Positions 15,895 through 25,006 of a stretch of 41,030 bases of DNA are shown piece by piece. Under the pieces are notes generated by a model. That model was not told the origin of the DNA, searched no databases, and saw only the letters and a program-made list of their open reading frames with translations. The stretch spans positions 1 through 41,030 of the forward strand of contig LQBH01000009.1 of the NCBI GenBank assembly GCA_002030015.1, in the 5' to 3' direction. The DNA comes from a delta proteobacterium MLS_D. GTDB lineage: Bacteria > Desulfobacterota > Syntrophia > Syntrophales > UBA2210. Position 1 is the stretch's first letter. Each line of letters starts with the position of its first letter. Both the position numbers and the translations under genes were made by a program.

Positions 15895-17106
15895 ATGACA
15901 ACGAAAAATCCCCTGTCACCGTTGAAAGTACCTGGATTCCGGGCGGGCGGTGTCGTCTGCGGCATAAAGGGCAACGGTAAAAAAGATCTGGCGCTTATTG
16001 TTTCCGAGGAACCGGCAGCGGCAGCCGCCGTGTTTACGACAAACCGTTTTAAAGCGGCGCCGGTCGTGCACGACATGAAAAAAATCGCCTCGGGTAAGGC
16101 ACAGGCTGTATTCATAAACAGCGGCAGCGCCAACGCAGCGACAGGTGAGCAGGGAGAAGCGGACGCAGACGCAATGGCGGATATAGCAGCAAACTGCCTG
16201 GGCATCGATGAATCACTCGTTCTGGTGGCGTCCACGGGCAGTATCGGCAGCCGGTTGCCGATGAAAAAAATAGAAAAAGGCGCGCCGATACTGGTTGAGT
16301 GCTTGAGCGGCGGCGCAGACGGAGTCATGGAAGCCGCCGAAGCCATAAGTACCACCGACCGCTTCGTGAAAACAGCAGGCCGCCGGTTCACGCTGGATGG
16401 AAAAGATGTTTCACTCTGCGGTATAGCCAAGGGTGCCGGCATGATAGAACCGGACATGGCGACGATGCTTGCTTTCTTCATAACCGATGCTGCGATTGAC
16501 GAATCTGTCCTCCGTCGGATGTTCAAAAAAGCGATGGACCAGAGCTTCAACACCATTACGGTGGACGGCTGCATGTCCACCAATGACACGGCCCTGATAC
16601 TCGCCAACGGTAAAGCGGGGAATCGGCCCCTGCAGACACGTTCCGCCGACGGACGGATATTCCAGGAGGCGTTGCTCGAAACGGCGATCGAACTGGCGGC
16701 GATGATAGTACGCGACGGTGAGGGAGCGACCAAGCTCATCGATATAATCGTCGAGGGTGCCCGCAACAGGGCCGAGGCTCGCCGCATAGCCTACGCGGTT
16801 GGCCGGTCGAACCTGGTAAAAACGGCGTTCTTCGGTGGTGATGCAAACTGGGGCCGGATCATATCCGCGGCCGGGTCGGCGGGCGTTCCCATCGATCCCC
16901 GAAGAGTCACACTGTATTTCGAGGACTGCCTGATTTTCACCGACGGAACAGGCGTCGGCGGAAATGAAAAGAAACTTCAGGAAATAATGAAACGGAATAC
17001 CATCAGCATTCGTCTCAGGCTTGCCGAAGGGTCGGGAACATTCCGTGTATTTGCCTCCGACCTGACTCACGACTACGTCGACATAAACGCGCTGTACCAC
17101 ACGTGA
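15895..17106 (+). CDS. argJ: Glutamate N-acetyltransferase/amino-acid acetyltransferase ArgJ
   Basis: ArgJ moves the acetyl group from N-acetylornithine to glutamate, the recycling step of arginine synthesis; many bacterial forms also use acetyl-CoA. The 403-residue proenzyme is of usual length. It carries VFTTNRFKAAPV (46-57), GSGSANAATG (75-84) and the self-cleavage site in KGAGMIEPDMATML, where Thr190 becomes the nucleophile after cutting behind Ala189. The C-terminal part has the DGEGATK and FGGDANWGR motifs. ATG 15895 has AGGAG 5 nt upstream; longer frames reading back from 15796 lie inside secA and are not convincing. It is 50 nt downstream of secA, so probably co-transcribed with it, with no other arginine gene nearby. 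Confidence 0.95.
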   Translation: MTTKNPLSPLKVPGFRAGGVVCGIKGNGKKDLALIVSEEPAAAAAVFTTNRFKAAPVVHDMKKIASGKAQAVFINSGSANAATGEQGEADADAMADIAANCLGIDESLVLVASTGSIGSRLPMKKIEKGAPILVECLSGGADGVMEAAEAISTTDRFVKTAGRRFTLDGKDVSLCGIAKGAGMIEPDMATMLAFFITDAAIDESVLRRMFKKAMDQSFNTITVDGCMSTNDTALILANGKAGNRPLQTRSADGRIFQEALLETAIELAAMIVRDGEGATKLIDIIVEGARNRAEARRIAYAVGRSNLVKTAFFGGDANWGRIISAAGSAGVPIDPRRVTLYFEDCLIFTDGTGVGGNEKKLQEIMKRNTISIRLRLAEGSGTFRVFASDLTHDYVDINALYHT

Positions 17107-17388
17107 AGGAGATCCCGGACCTCCGACGGCTTACGAGGGGCATTGTTTAATCCTCATTTTTTAAATGTTTTTTCAGAGCAGGTCGGAAAACGGGACTAAG
17201 CCGAACCATTCACCCCGCAGCCGTTCGGAATAATGATTTATCTTGATTATTTCCGTTCCCTGTGGTAGTTCCTTCGACCTCAAAAACTAAAATACACACA
17301 CTTTCCGATGGTTCCGGGGGTGCCCGCTTTTACGGGTTCCGGTTCCAGGCGACGAAAGTGGCGGGTAAACAACGAAAGGAGAATGAAC
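17107..17388. other. Intergenic leader region upstream of rpsB
   Basis: This 282-bp gap contains the 5' region of the rpsB operon. An A/T-rich stretch with a 6-T run near 17157 follows a weak GAGG/CCTC pairing, too poor to call a terminator. A -10-like TAAAAT is at 17288-17293 without a matching -35. GGTTCCGG occurs twice (around 17310 and 17337), flanking a small CCCG/CGGG hairpin in the leader. An autoregulatory S2-binding leader is possible but not shown. Confidence 0.4.
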
Positions 17389-18240
17389 GTGCCCCAAGTA
17401 TCGATGAAAATGCTGCTCGAATCCGGTGTCCATTTCGGACACCAGACCAACCGCTGGAACCCGAAGATGAAACAGTATATCTTCGGCGCCCGCAACGGAA
17501 TTTACATCGTCGACCTGCAACAGACGGTACAGCTTTTTGAGGTCGCCTACAAGTTTATCGTCGACACCGCGGCTGCCGGTGAAAGTGTGCTCTTTGTGGG
17601 AACAAAACGGCAGGCGCAGGAATCGGTCAAGACGGAAGCGGAGCGATGCGGGATGCCCTATGTCAATCAGCGGTGGCTGGGAGGCATGCTGACCAACTTC
17701 ACCACCATCAAAAAGAGCATCGACCGCCTGACGAAAATCGACGAGATGTTCGAGGATGAATCTATTAACTCTTTTCCAAAAAAGGAAATCATGAAACGTC
17801 AGAAGGAGCGCGAGAAGCTCCAGAAGGTACTCGGCGGCATCAGACACATGGCGAGGCTGCCGGGAGCTCTTTTCGTCATTGACCCGAAACGGGAAACCAT
17901 CGCCGTCAAAGAGGGCCGCCGGTTGGGAATTCCCATCGTGGCAATCACCGACACAAACTGTGATCCCGACGATATTGATTATGTGATTCCCGGGAATGAC
18001 GACGCGATTCGGGCCATTAAGCTCTTTTCCTCGAAAATCGCCGACGCCGTGGAAGAGGGGAAGCGGCGGCTCGAAGAGCGCATTCAGGCGGAAAGCGACA
18101 AAGAGGAAGAGGACGTCGGTTCCGAAAATGATGTGCCTGAAAGTGTCGAGTCGAAGGGAACCGAAACGGCTGAAGGCGGCGAGGAATCCGCGGGCGAATC
18201 AGGCGAAGGAGAAACCATCGAGGAGGTAACAGTACATTGA
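17389..18240 (+). CDS. rpsB: 30S ribosomal protein S2 with acidic C-terminal tail
   Basis: S2 belongs to the small ribosomal subunit. From GTG 17389 the protein has 283 residues and opens in the typical way ([26 protein letters not shown]). The signatures [20 protein letters not shown] and PRDVIFVIDP-like ([11 protein letters not shown]) are intact. E. coli S2 has 241 residues; the extra 45 here form an acidic, Glu/Ser/Gly-rich tail after about residue 235. I prefer GTG 17389 because the ribosome site AAAGGAG (17375-17381) is 7 nt away; the ATG at 17383 would be only 1 nt from it. It starts the translation operon, overlapping tsf by 4 nt. Confidence 0.95.
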   Translation: MPQVSMKMLLESGVHFGHQTNRWNPKMKQYIFGARNGIYIVDLQQTVQLFEVAYKFIVDTAAAGESVLFVGTKRQAQESVKTEAERCGMPYVNQRWLGGMLTNFTTIKKSIDRLTKIDEMFEDESINSFPKKEIMKRQKEREKLQKVLGGIRHMARLPGALFVIDPKRETIAVKEGRRLGIPIVAITDTNCDPDDIDYVIPGNDDAIRAIKLFSSKIADAVEEGKRRLEERIQAESDKEEEDVGSENDVPESVESKGTETAEGGEESAGESGEGETIEEVTVH

Positions 18241-18836
18241 GTATTTCAGCATCACAGGTAAAGGAACTGAGGGACAAGACGAATTCCGGCATGATGGATT
18301 GCAAGGAAGCGCTGCAGGCTTCCGATGGAGATTTCGGCAAGGCTATAGAATACTTGAGAAAAAAAGGATTGTCGGCGGCGACTAAACGATCGTCCCGTGC
18401 GGCCAAGGAAGGAACCGTCGCGTCGTACGTTCATATGGAGGGAAGTATCGGGGTTCTCGTGGAGGTAAATTGTGAAACGGACTTCGTCGCGAAGACCGAC
18501 GATTTTAAAACCATGGCGAGAGACCTTGCAATGCAGATCGCCGCGACAAACCCGAAATACGTGAATGCCGAGGAAATACCGGAAAGCGAAATGGCCGGCG
18601 AGAAAGAAATATATCGCAGCCAGGCGCTGGCCGAGGGTAAGCCCGAAAAGGTAGTCGACAGGATTATCGAAGGAAAACTGACAAAATATTACGAAGAGGT
18701 CTGTCTCCTTGACCAGAAGTTCATCAAGGATACGGATATTACCGTTCGGGATATGGTGAACAATATGATCGCTAACTCGGGCGAAAATATCATCGTCAGG
18801 CGTTTCGCACGGTTTCAGCTCGGCGAGGATCTGTAA
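18237..18836 (+). CDS. tsf: Elongation factor Ts
   Basis: EF-Ts releases GDP from EF-Tu. The 199-residue product is the short form, compared with 283 in E. coli, as in Thermus and many deltaproteobacteria. The N-terminal UBA-like domain and interaction motif ([17 protein letters not shown], about 10-26) are complete, and the core domain has [14 protein letters not shown] (about 74-87) and the [12 protein letters not shown] coiled-coil-proximal segment. The start is a rare TTG at 18237, read through the rpsB stop (TTGA overlap), with AGGAGG 10 nt upstream in the end of rpsB. Its expression is probably coupled to S2. Confidence 0.94.
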   Translation: MSISASQVKELRDKTNSGMMDCKEALQASDGDFGKAIEYLRKKGLSAATKRSSRAAKEGTVASYVHMEGSIGVLVEVNCETDFVAKTDDFKTMARDLAMQIAATNPKYVNAEEIPESEMAGEKEIYRSQALAEGKPEKVVDRIIEGKLTKYYEEVCLLDQKFIKDTDITVRDMVNNMIANSGENIIVRRFARFQLGEDL

Positions 18837-18893
18837 TAATTGCTCGTCCGGCGCTGCGGTGACCGGAACAGAGCGGTGGGAAACAAGGCCGCC

Positions 18894-19619
18894 ATGAATA
18901 CGCCGCATTACAAACGTGTTCTTCTGAAACTGAGCGGCGAGGCCCTCCTGGGGGAGTCGTCCTTCGGTATCGATTCAAAGGTTCTCGACTATATCGCCGG
19001 AGAAATAGCAGTGCTGCGTGGATTGTCCGTCGAGACGGCCGTTGTTATCGGCGGGGGCAACATTTACCGCGGTGTCGAAATGGTGTCGCGAGGCATCGAC
19101 AGGGCGGCGGCGGACTATATGGGCATGCTCGCCACGGTCATGAACGGCATCGCCCTTCAGAACGCTTTTGAACGGCACGACATTCCGTCGAGACTCCAGT
19201 CGTCCATAGAAATGCCGCGGGTAGCCGAGCCCTTCATTCGGGAACGGGCGCTCAAGCATCTCGAGTCGGGGCGGGTGGTCATATTTGCGGGAGGCACGGG
19301 GAATCCCTACTTTACTACCGACACGGCGGCCGCCCTGCGGGCGCTTGAAATCAAGGCCGATGTACTGCTTAAGGCAACGAAAGTCGACGGCGTCTACGAC
19401 AAAGATCCTGTTGGCCACTCGGACGCCGTCATGTTCGACACGTTGACCTACACAGAGGCACTCGCGCGGAATCTTCGTGTTATGGATGCCGCAGCCCTGT
19501 CGCTGTGCCGGGAGAACAACCTGCCCATCGTAGTCTTCAACCTGGGGAAGCGGGGTAACATCGGGGGGGCGGTGTGTAATCACAAGATTGGAACGCTCGT
19601 GAGAGGTGATACGGCATGA
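18894..19619 (+). CDS. pyrH: UMP kinase
   Basis: PyrH phosphorylates UMP to UDP, the entry to all other pyrimidine nucleotides. The 241-residue product matches the E. coli length. It shows the amino-acid kinase fold: KLSGEAL (12-18), [11 protein letters not shown], a nucleotide loop ([14 protein letters not shown]) and the C-terminal [16 protein letters not shown] 18894 starts the conserved part ([16 protein letters not shown]); the longer frame from 18840 has no homologous lead. The site before it (AAGG) is weak, and a 57-nt gap separates it from tsf. Its stop overlaps frr in ATGA. Confidence 0.96.
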   Translation: MNTPHYKRVLLKLSGEALLGESSFGIDSKVLDYIAGEIAVLRGLSVETAVVIGGGNIYRGVEMVSRGIDRAAADYMGMLATVMNGIALQNAFERHDIPSRLQSSIEMPRVAEPFIRERALKHLESGRVVIFAGGTGNPYFTTDTAAALRALEIKADVLLKATKVDGVYDKDPVGHSDAVMFDTLTYTEALARNLRVMDAAALSLCRENNLPIVVFNLGKRGNIGGAVCNHKIGTLVRGDTA

Positions 19620-20173
19620 CGGAACTGGTTTTTGAAGAATTGCATGAAAAAATGAACAACACGATCGCCTTTTTTGAGAAGTCGCTGAGCAGAGTAAGGA
19701 CAGGCCGGGCGTCATTGTCGCTTCTTGACGGTATCAGGGTTGATTACTACGGTACGCCCACGCCGCTCAATCAGATGGCGACGCTTTCCATTCCGGACAG
19801 CCAGTCGATCCTTATATCACCCTGGGATAAAACGGCGCTGGGCGCAGTGGAAAAAGCGATACAGAAATCAGAACTGGGGCTGGTTCCTTCAAACGACGGC
19901 AAGGTGATACGGATTACTATACCCCCGCTCACGGAAGAACGGCGGAAGGAGCTTGTCAAGGTCGTCAAAAAAATGGCCGAGGACTGCCGCATACAGATTC
20001 GCAACGCCCGCCGTGACGCCAATACCGAGCTCAAGAAGATGAAAAACGACGGGGATATATCGGAGGACGATTCCCACGCGAAGCAGGACGAAGTGCAGAA
20101 AATAACCGACGAGTATATCGAGAAAGCAGACACCATCCTTGCCGCGAAGGAATCGGAGATAATGGAAATATAA
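19616..20173 (+). CDS. frr: Ribosome recycling factor
   Basis: RRF splits post-termination ribosomes with EF-G. The 185-residue product has the expected length and begins in the ATGA overlap with pyrH. The conserved strand-helix features are [21 protein letters not shown] and [12 protein letters not shown], with the typical three-helix tail ([16 protein letters not shown] and [11 protein letters not shown]). It closes the rpsB-tsf-pyrH-frr unit: a strong terminator lies 30 nt beyond its stop. Such clustering of pyrH with translation genes is standard in bacteria. Confidence 0.96.
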   Translation: MTELVFEELHEKMNNTIAFFEKSLSRVRTGRASLSLLDGIRVDYYGTPTPLNQMATLSIPDSQSILISPWDKTALGAVEKAIQKSELGLVPSNDGKVIRITIPPLTEERRKELVKVVKKMAEDCRIQIRNARRDANTELKKMKNDGDISEDDSHAKQDEVQKITDEYIEKADTILAAKESEIMEI

Positions 20174-20202
20174 CGCGGGTGGTACGAAACCCGGCATACA
20201 AG

Positions 20203-20227
20203 AAGGGAACGAAGGTTCCCTTTTTTT
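20203..20227 (+). terminator. Intrinsic terminator after frr
   Basis: AAGGGAAC (20203-20210) pairs with GTTCCCTT (20215-20222) across a GAAG tetraloop, and seven T residues run to 20227. It ends the rpsB-frr unit 30 nt after the frr stop and before the uppS unit. Confidence 0.9.
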
Positions 20228-20268
20228 GTGATAACCCGGGCATACCGCCGATTAGACGGAAAGATTCA

Positions 20269-20297
20269 TTGAAAATGGGTCTTGCCTGTGATACACA
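20269..20297 (+). promoter_or_regulatory. Candidate promoter for the uppS-cdsA unit
   Basis: TTGAAA (20269-20274) is followed after 17 nt by TACACA (20292-20297), which matches the -10 consensus weakly. The downstream run is very A/T rich and ends 30 nt before the uppS start. A promoter here is expected, since a terminator lies just upstream. Confidence 0.4.
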
Positions 20298-20332
20298 AAA
20301 ATTATTAATTATTTTATTACTCTACGAGTCAT

Positions 20333-21070
20333 ATGCAGGAAATCGACATCAACCGTCTGCCCAGGCACGTTGCCGTCATCATGGATGGAAACGGCCGGTG
20401 GGCCAAGCGGAACGCGCTGAACAGGCTGACGGGGCACAAGCGGGGAGCCGGCGCCGTCAGAACCATTGTCAGAACGGCGCGCGAGATCGGTATTCAATAC
20501 CTGACGCTGTACGCCTTTTCCGTGGAAAACTGGTCCAGGCCGAGCGAAGAAATCAAGGCGCTCATGCGGCTGCTCGAGGAATATCTGCGCGGCGAACTCA
20601 ATGAAATGCTTGGCAACGGCATCAGGCTTTCGGCAATTGGTAAAATCGACGCACTGCCGGATGAACCACGTCGCACTCTTCTGGAGATCATCGAGAAAAC
20701 AGCGGCCAACAGCGACATGGTTCTCACACTCGCGCTCAGCTACGGCGGCCGCGACGAACTGGTTGAAGTAACAAGAGAAATTGCTGCTGAGTGCGCAGCG
20801 GGTAAACTCGATCCGACCGATATTACGAAAGAACATATCGCACAGCATCTCTTTACGGCGGGCATGCCTGATCCCGACCTTCTCATTCGTACCAGCGGCG
20901 AATACCGAATAAGCAATTTCCTGCTCTGGCAACTCGCCTACACGGAACTCTATTTCGCCGATATTCTCTGGCCTGATTTTTCTCGCGAATCTTTTATCGA
21001 GGCGGTTGTGGATTACCAGAGGCGTGAACGACGTTTCGGGTTGACCAGCGACCAGCTGGCAAGGATGTGA
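20333..21070 (+). CDS. uppS: Undecaprenyl diphosphate synthase
   Basis: UppS adds eight cis isoprene units to farnesyl diphosphate, making the carrier lipid for peptidoglycan and O-antigen. The 245-residue protein has the conserved VIMDGNGRWAKR (D18 the metal-binding residue, followed by GNGRWA), the central SVENWSRP segment and RTSGEYRISNFL (186-197), which binds the diphosphate. Length is normal. It follows the frr terminator, and cdsA starts 7 nt after its stop. Isoprenoid supply is represented downstream by dxr. Confidence 0.96.
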   Translation: MQEIDINRLPRHVAVIMDGNGRWAKRNALNRLTGHKRGAGAVRTIVRTAREIGIQYLTLYAFSVENWSRPSEEIKALMRLLEEYLRGELNEMLGNGIRLSAIGKIDALPDEPRRTLLEIIEKTAANSDMVLTLALSYGGRDELVEVTREIAAECAAGKLDPTDITKEHIAQHLFTAGMPDPDLLIRTSGEYRISNFLLWQLAYTELYFADILWPDFSRESFIEAVVDYQRRERRFGLTSDQLARM

Positions 21071-21077
21071 CGCAGTC

Positions 21078-21887
21078 ATGAACGCTCACTTCAAACGCTG
21101 GCTTACGGCGTTCATAGCTGTCCCGCTGCTCATTCTTATCATAGGATACGGTTCGGAATTAATCTTTGCGCTGTTTATCGCGGCTGTCATCACCGCAGGC
21201 ATTATTGAATACAACACAATGGTGTTCGAGAAAGACCGGCGAACGGAGAGATGTCTTACCGTGGTCATCGCCCTGCTAATCGCGGCCTCCGCGTTCACCG
21301 GCGACCGTTCTTTCATGATGGCGACTGTCACCCTGTCCATTCCGGCCGTTCTGGCGATGCGACTGCTGCGAACCGACAGTGGCGGCTCATCGCTGAAAAA
21401 CACGGCAAATATTTTTTTTGGCGTGCTTTTTATCGGCGTTACGATGTCGCATTTTATTCTTATCAGGATGGACGGATGTGGGATCACCTGGATATTTTTT
21501 CTCATTGTCATGGCCTTTTCAAGTGATGTGGCGGCCTATTATGTCGGACGTTTCATGGGGAGGCGGAAGCTGCTGCCCTCGGTAAGCGCGGGGAAAACCG
21601 TGGAAGGGGCGGCGGCCGGAATTATCGGATGCATGATGGCCTGCGTTATCTTCGAAGCACTTTTTCTGCCGGGGATGGGAGCAGGGCACGCTGCCGCAAT
21701 GGGGTTTCTGGGAAGTATATTCGGACAACTGGGCGACCTGTCGGAGTCAGCCGTTAAAAGAACGTTTAATGTCAAGGATTCGGGCTTCCTGATTCCAGGA
21801 CACGGCGGTATACTTGATCGGCTTGATTCGTTCATATTCATGGCTCCCTTCGTATACTATTACAAGCAATTCTTTCTGATAATATGA
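21078..21887 (+). CDS. cdsA: Phosphatidate cytidylyltransferase (CDP-diacylglycerol synthase)
   Basis: CdsA makes CDP-diacylglycerol from phosphatidate and CTP, the branch point of phospholipid synthesis. The 269-residue inner-membrane protein has about eight hydrophobic segments. The family signature is at 214-252: SIFGQLGDLSESAVKR and KDSGFLIPGHGGILDR, with the earlier SAGKTVEG at 170-177. All conserved Asp residues are present. It is 7 nt after uppS and overlaps dxr by 4 nt. Its product feeds PssA, encoded 3.8 kb downstream. Confidence 0.95.
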   Translation: MNAHFKRWLTAFIAVPLLILIIGYGSELIFALFIAAVITAGIIEYNTMVFEKDRRTERCLTVVIALLIAASAFTGDRSFMMATVTLSIPAVLAMRLLRTDSGGSSLKNTANIFFGVLFIGVTMSHFILIRMDGCGITWIFFLIVMAFSSDVAAYYVGRFMGRRKLLPSVSAGKTVEGAAAGIIGCMMACVIFEALFLPGMGAGHAAAMGFLGSIFGQLGDLSESAVKRTFNVKDSGFLIPGHGGILDRLDSFIFMAPFVYYYKQFFLII

Positions 21888-23128
21888 AAACACTCTCTAT
21901 TCTCGGTTCGACCGGGTCAATTGGAACCAACGCGCTTGACGTAATCGCCCGTGATGAGACGGGGTTCTCCGTCATCGGGCTTGCGGGCCACAACAATATC
22001 GAGCTTCTTCGGAACCAGATCGAGCGATTCCGGCCGAAGGCGGCGGTAGTGGCCGACGAAGAGAAGGCGGCCGCTCTCATCGACATACTGGGTGCTTCGT
22101 CAAAAACGTCGGTTCTCTTCGGTCTGGAGGGATACCGGGAGCTGGCCGTAATGAAAGATGCGGACATGGTCATCTCGGCAATGTCCGGGGCGGCGGGCCT
22201 GCTGCCCACGATGGACGCCGTCGAGGCGGGCAGAGATATCGCCCTGGCGAACAAGGAAACGATGGTTATGGCGGGTGAACTGGTGCTGGAAAAAGCCAGG
22301 TCCCGCGGTGTCCGTATTCTTCCGGTCGACAGTGAGCACAGCGCGATTTTCCAGTGTCTGGAAGGCCATCCGAAGCGTGGAGTGAGAAAGCTGGTTCTTA
22401 CCGCGTCGGGCGGGCCGTTTTTCCAGCGCGACGCAGTGGATCTGGAGACGGTGACGCCTCGTGAGGCCCTGCGACACCCGAACTGGCGTATGGGCTCAAA
22501 AATAACAATTGATTCGGCGACCATGATGAACAAGGGACTGGAAATAATTGAGGCCATGCACCTCTTTGCCATGGACGTGAATCTGATCGAAGTGGTTATA
22601 CACCCCCAAAGCATTGTGCATTCCATGGTGGTCTATCGCGACGGGTCCGTGCTGGCCCAGATGGGAATCCCCGACATGAGGATACCCATCGCCTACGCAA
22701 TCGCCTATCCTGAACGCATGGACCTGGCACTGCCTGAACTTGATTTGACAGCGGCAGGCACGCTCACGTTTATTCAGCCTGACTGTAAAAAATTTCCCTG
22801 CATGAGAATCGCCGGAGAAGCGGCGCGTAAAGGTGGTACGGCGCCTGCAGTCCTCAACGCCGCCAACGAGATCGCGGTTGATGCTTTTCTGGCGGAACGG
22901 CTGCGGTTTACCGATATTCCAGTGATAGCGGAGGAAACGCTAAGGGCGCATGACGGAAGCGGTACGTTTTCCTTGGAAGCAGTACTTGCGGCTGACCAGT
23001 GGGCCCGAGACCACGCAACGAAGTGTGTCGATACCATGCAAAACGCAGGATCACCGCGCATGAAGGAGGGCGGTTCTGCGACCGCCCGGGAATACGGCAG
23101 CAACGATGATTCCGGGAGGAAAGTGTAA
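21884..23128 (+). CDS. dxr: 1-deoxy-D-xylulose-5-phosphate reductoisomerase
   Basis: Dxr turns DXP into methylerythritol phosphate, the committed step of the MEP isoprenoid route. The 414-residue product has the NADPH motif GSTGSIG (8-14), NKE (123-125), VDSEHSAIFQ (148-157, metal ligands D149 and E151) and SATMMNKGLE (211-220). The end (about 385-414) is a polar tail beyond the usual C-terminus, with no known role. Translation starts in the ATGA overlap with cdsA. The order uppS-cdsA-dxr-rseP is that of many deltaproteobacteria. Confidence 0.96.
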   Translation: MKTLSILGSTGSIGTNALDVIARDETGFSVIGLAGHNNIELLRNQIERFRPKAAVVADEEKAAALIDILGASSKTSVLFGLEGYRELAVMKDADMVISAMSGAAGLLPTMDAVEAGRDIALANKETMVMAGELVLEKARSRGVRILPVDSEHSAIFQCLEGHPKRGVRKLVLTASGGPFFQRDAVDLETVTPREALRHPNWRMGSKITIDSATMMNKGLEIIEAMHLFAMDVNLIEVVIHPQSIVHSMVVYRDGSVLAQMGIPDMRIPIAYAIAYPERMDLALPELDLTAAGTLTFIQPDCKKFPCMRIAGEAARKGGTAPAVLNAANEIAVDAFLAERLRFTDIPVIAEETLRAHDGSGTFSLEAVLAADQWARDHATKCVDTMQNAGSPRMKEGGSATAREYGSNDDSGRKV

Positions 23129-23195
23129 TAATCTGTACAGACGCTGAAAAGGCGGGTATCATAATAAAAAGACCTGTTGTAGCGAAAGGAAGCTC

Positions 23196-24263
23196 GTGAT
23201 TGGCATCAATATACTATCAGTAATCATTGTCCTGGGAATCTTGATTTTCGTTCACGAACTCGGCCATTTTCTCGTGGCCAAGTTGAGTGGCGTGGGTGTG
23301 CTTAAATTTTCTCTCGGTTTCGGTCCGAAAATAGTGGGAAAAAAGTACGGCGAAACGGAATACGTCATATCGGCGATACCACTGGGCGGTTATGTAAAGC
23401 TTCTGGGTGAAACGGACGGGGAGGAGCTTTCGGAAGAAGACAAGAAACGTTCCTTTGCGGAGCAAACGGTCTACAAGAGAATAGCCATCGTCGCCGCGGG
23501 TCCGGCGTTTAATTTTCTTTTCGCCGCCGTCGCCTTTGCGGTTATATTCGCGTTAGGCGTTCCCGTAACCACCGCTAGAGTGGGCGCGGTACAGGCGGAA
23601 AGTCCCGCCGCCGTCGCAGGAATTCAGGAAGGAGACCTCGTTCGGGAAATAAGCGGGCGGGCCGTTTCAAACTGGGAAGAAATGGCGGAGACGATACGTT
23701 CCAGTGGTGGTAAAACATTGACCGTCGTTGTAGAACGAAATGGTGATGAAAAGAAGCTGGAGGTTACGCCGAAGCAATCGGAAAGACCGAACATTTTCGG
23801 CGAACCGGAAACAACCTACGTAATCGGCATCGGTATGTCGAACGAGACATTCCTTCAGCGGAAGGGCCCGTTCGGCGCGGTGCTGGCCGGCATCGGCGAA
23901 ACCTGGTGGTTCACGAAGCTTACCTATCTGAGCATCGTCAAGATTATTCAGCGCGTCGTTTCGCCGAAGGAACTGGGGGGACCCATCTTTATTGCGAAAA
24001 TGTCGGGTGACGTGGCCCGGCAGGGCTTCGTGCCGTTCCTCTTTTTTATGGCCATTCTCAGCGTAAACCTGGGTGTTCTCAACCTGCTCCCGATCCCGGT
24101 GCTCGACGGGGGGCACCTCATGTTTTTCGCCATCGAACTGGTGACGAAAAGGGAGGTAAACGTCAAGTGGCGCGAGGCCGCACAAACGGCCGGATTTTTT
24201 CTCCTGATTCTTCTCATGTTCTGGGTTACCTACAATGATATTGTTAAGATATGGGGGGATTAG
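23196..24263 (+). CDS. rseP: Site-2 protease RseP (M50 family)
   Basis: RseP cuts membrane-embedded anti-sigma factors and leftover signal peptides. The 355-residue protein has HELGH (20-24) at the zinc site in the first membrane helix, one PDZ domain (about 125-195; E. coli RseP has two), and the second metal motif NLLPIPVLDGGH (296-307) in the third membrane segment. The start is GTG 23196, with AAAGGA 5 nt before it. An rseA-like partner is not in the window, so its substrate here is unknown. It lies 67 nt after dxr and 6 nt before tsaB. Confidence 0.95.
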   Translation: MIGINILSVIIVLGILIFVHELGHFLVAKLSGVGVLKFSLGFGPKIVGKKYGETEYVISAIPLGGYVKLLGETDGEELSEEDKKRSFAEQTVYKRIAIVAAGPAFNFLFAAVAFAVIFALGVPVTTARVGAVQAESPAAVAGIQEGDLVREISGRAVSNWEEMAETIRSSGGKTLTVVVERNGDEKKLEVTPKQSERPNIFGEPETTYVIGIGMSNETFLQRKGPFGAVLAGIGETWWFTKLTYLSIVKIIQRVVSPKELGGPIFIAKMSGDVARQGFVPFLFFMAILSVNLGVLNLLPIPVLDGGHLMFFAIELVTKREVNVKWREAAQTAGFFLLILLMFWVTYNDIVKIWGD

Positions 24264-24269
24264 CAGGTA

Positions 24270-24971
24270 GTGCTTACACTTGCCCTGGATACGACCTCCC
24301 GGACGGTGAGTGTCGCCCTTTTGCATGATGACAGGCTCGTGGTTGAACTGTTCGCCGATACGGGTAAACAGCACGCGGAAACGCTACTGCCGGCCGTCGG
24401 GCACGTGCTTGACGAAGCGGGATACGTTACGAGGGACATCGATCTTTTTGCCTGTACGACAGGACCCGGTTCTTTCACGGGGGTTCGGGTGGGTCTCAGT
24501 ACAGTAAAAGGACTCGCCCGCGCCTTCGAATGTTCCCTTGTGGGTGTTTCTTCACTGGAAGCACTCGCCATGAACGGTATCCTGTCGCGCTGCCTGATCT
24601 GTCCAATGCTGGATGCCCGCCGCAGTGAAGTTTACACGGCCCTCTACCGACCGGGTCCGGACGGATTCCTCGAACTCGTCGCCGAAGAACGGGCCGTCAA
24701 ACCAGTCGAATTCCTTGAAACTCTCGAGGGCGACATTCTTTTCATGGGAGACGGCGCGGAAGTGTACGGGGCGACGATACGGGATGTACTGAAAGGACGG
24801 GCGCATTTCGCGGGGGCGCTGTCGAATCGTGTGCGTGCGTCGGCGGTCGGTCGTATTGGATTGAAAAAAAGCCGCGGTGGTGATACCCTCACACCCCTCG
24901 AAGTGATGCCCCGCTACCTTCGGGCGTCCTACGCGGCCCGGGAAAAACCACGGATGACCTCGGGGCGGTGA
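24270..24971 (+). CDS. tsaB: tRNA t6A37 biosynthesis protein TsaB
   Basis: TsaB is the dimerisation partner of TsaD in adding threonylcarbamoyl to adenosine 37 of ANN-reading tRNAs. The 233-residue protein has the ASKHA-like N-terminus (LALDTTSRTVSVAL), HAETLLP and the signature TGPGSFTGVRVGLS (64-77). The C-terminal half is less conserved, as usual. The start is GTG 24270, six nt after rseP stops; the nearest purine run is poor, so translation may be coupled. The other t6A genes (tsaC, tsaD, tsaE) are not in the window. Confidence 0.93.
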   Translation: MLTLALDTTSRTVSVALLHDDRLVVELFADTGKQHAETLLPAVGHVLDEAGYVTRDIDLFACTTGPGSFTGVRVGLSTVKGLARAFECSLVGVSSLEALAMNGILSRCLICPMLDARRSEVYTALYRPGPDGFLELVAEERAVKPVEFLETLEGDILFMGDGAEVYGATIRDVLKGRAHFAGALSNRVRASAVGRIGLKKSRGGDTLTPLEVMPRYLRASYAAREKPRMTSGR

Positions 24972-25006
24972 GAGTGAGACGGAATAATGAAACGAGGACC
25001 GTATTG

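Noticed and set aside
15633-16787. A 384-codon open frame antisense to secA/argJ
   Set aside because: Spans the end of one real gene and the start of another, with Ser/Ala/Ile-rich composition typical of antisense translation.
17131-17165. Possible terminator after argJ
   Set aside because: The only pairing is 4 bp (GAGG/CCTC) with a long loop, too weak despite the following T run.
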